A stretch of DNA of 6,324 bases, from contig DLVP01000072.1 in NCBI GenBank assembly GCA_003445125.1, positions 1-6,324 of the forward strand, given 5' to 3'. Positions 5,393 to 6,324 of the stretch are shown piece after piece. The notes under the pieces were generated by a model that had not been told where the DNA came from, made no database searches, and saw nothing but the letters and a program-made list of their open reading frames with translations. Origin of the DNA: Oscillospiraceae bacterium (lineage in GTDB: Bacteria > Bacillota > Clostridia > Oscillospirales > Ruminococcaceae). Made by a program: the position numbers and the translations under genes. Within the stretch, counting starts at the first letter, position 1, and every line of letters begins with the position of its first letter.

Positions 5393-6324
5393 ATGAGATA
5401 TCACAGTTCAAAAAACATTATCAACCTTTGTCTCGCGGGACACGCTTCCTCCGGAAAAACGTCTCTTGCGGAGGCGTTGCTGTTTTACTCCAAAGCAACC
5501 GACAGGCTGGGTAAGATCTCTGACGGCACCACCGTATGCGATTTCGATCCCGAAGAAATCAAGCGCAAAACGTCGGTCTGCACCGCCGTTGCACCCTTTG
5601 AATGGGCAAACAACAAAATCAACCTGATCGACACCCCCGGTCTTTTCGACTTTGAAGGGGAAATGTGTGAGGGTGTGAAGGCAAGCGACTGCGTACTGAT
5701 TACCGTCTCCGGAAAATCGGGTGTCACGGTCGGCGCCGAAAAAGCGTACCGTCTCGCCGTCGCCAACCACAAAGCAACTGCGGTTTTTGTAGGAAAACTC
5801 AATTCCGAACACGCCGATTTCTATAAGGTATTTGAATCGCTCAAAGCCTCCTTCGGTCCGTCGGTCTGCCCGATTGTCGTACCGTATGTGGAAAACCACA
5901 AGGTGCTTTGCTACATTCACCTCATTGATATGAAGGCGTATGCCTATGAAAACGGGGTGGCAAAGGAAGTGCCGATTCCCGACATGGGACACCGTCTGGA
6001 AGGACTGATTGCCGCTGTCAGCGAAGCAGTTGCCGAAACCGACGAAACGCTGATGGAAAAATATTTCTCCGGCGAAGAATTCACGCGTGACGAGCTGATC
6101 AAGGGCATTCACGACGGCGTAAAAGCCGGAAAGATCACGCCTGTTTTCTGCGGCTGCGCTCAGACTCTGGACGCCATCGACACCTTGCTTGACGGCATCA
6201 CCTATCTTCTGCCGTCCGCGTTTGAAAAGTCCCGCGAAACCGCCGTGGACGAAAACGGTGATATTATTGAGCTCAAGTGCGACGAGGACAAACCGCTGCT
6301 CGCCTTCGTTTTCAAAACCGTAGC
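5393..6324 (+). CDS. Elongation factor G-like translational GTPase, N-terminal part (cut by right edge)
   Basis: The first 310 codons of a protein of the EF-G/TetM superfamily, normally about 690 residues. Start ATG 5393-5395 follows GGGTGG by 6 bases. Seen: P-loop GHASSGKT (16-23), a switch I region EEIKRKTSV (54-62) of the EF-G-like subfamily in place of the EF-G RGITI, and G3 DTPG (80-83). The position of G4 reads GKLN (134-137) instead of NKxD, and G5 reads CGCA (253-256) instead of the usual CGSA. Domain II begins at the edge with PLLAFVFKTV (301-310). This is not the main ribosomal translocase judging by switch I; such paralogues are common in Clostridia and their roles are poorly defined. 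Guanine-base recognition could be altered by the G4 change. It has its own promoter and is divergent from the secreted-protein genes. Confidence 0.92.
   Translation, partial: MRYHSSKNIINLCLAGHASSGKTSLAEALLFYSKATDRLGKISDGTTVCDFDPEEIKRKTSVCTAVAPFEWANNKINLIDTPGLFDFEGEMCEGVKASDCVLITVSGKSGVTVGAEKAYRLAVANHKATAVFVGKLNSEHADFYKVFESLKASFGPSVCPIVVPYVENHKVLCYIHLIDMKAYAYENGVAKEVPIPDMGHRLEGLIAAVSEAVAETDETLMEKYFSGEEFTRDELIKGIHDGVKAGKITPVFCGCAQTLDAIDTLLDGITYLLPSAFEKSRETAVDENGDIIELKCDEDKPLLAFVFKTV

Noticed and set aside
5408..6112. 234-codon open frame on the minus strand
   Set aside because: It is antisense to the EF-G-like gene, which shows clear GTPase motifs on the plus strand.
1..6324. CRISPR arrays, tRNA/rRNA genes, insertion sequences, toxin-antitoxin or phage genes
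   Set aside because: I saw no spaced direct repeats, no cloverleaf or rRNA sequence, and no transposase, integrase or toxin-antitoxin coding sequence on either strand.

Overview
The window looks like a piece of a Gram-positive Clostridia-type chromosome, most likely from the Oscillospirales/Ruminococcaceae side. The signs are strong GGAGG-type ribosome binding sites, textbook sigma-A promoters with 17-bp spacers, a firmicute-type (class II) GalT, a dockerin type I protein, an EF-G-like GTPase and moderate G+C with C/G-ending codons. The lineage is inferred from gene content, not proven.

Layout, left to right. (1) Bases 1-703, minus strand: the N-terminal three quarters of cysteine synthase (cysK), with a perfect-consensus promoter and a 23-bp inverted repeat over its transcription start. 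(2) Bases 833-1120, minus: a 95-residue secreted protein with its own promoter and a terminator that overlaps its stop codon. (3) Bases 1336-2829, plus: galT, divergent from gene 2 and followed by two consecutive hairpins. (4) Bases 2830-3175: a gene-free stretch with several hairpins. (5) Bases 3176-3589, minus: a stand-alone secreted dockerin. (6) Bases 3684-5186, minus: a secreted transglutaminase-fold protein with an intact Cys-His-Asp triad. It sits directly upstream of the dockerin with no terminator between them. (7) Bases 5393 to the right edge, plus: the N-terminal part of an EF-G-like translational GTPase, divergent from gene 6.

The most interesting signal is shared by the three minus-strand secreted proteins (genes 2, 5 and 6). 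Their bodies are unrelated and each starts with a signal peptide, yet all three end exactly at the same C-terminus: GGDIWY, GNDIWY and DGEIWY, each followed at once by a stop codon. Genes 2 and 6 also resemble each other over roughly the last 20-30 residues. This looks like a modular C-terminal tag on exported proteins. It differs from LPXTG/PEP-CTERM sorting signals because no hydrophobic helix or basic tail follows. I do not recognise it as a named family; its function is unknown and anything proposed here is inference.

The housekeeping genes (cysK, galT, EF-G-like) appear to be independent transcription units placed around this set of secreted genes. Secondary points are a GH78-rhamnosidase-like motif stranded in the 95-residue protein, and an EF-G-like protein whose G4 motif reads GKLN instead of NKxD.
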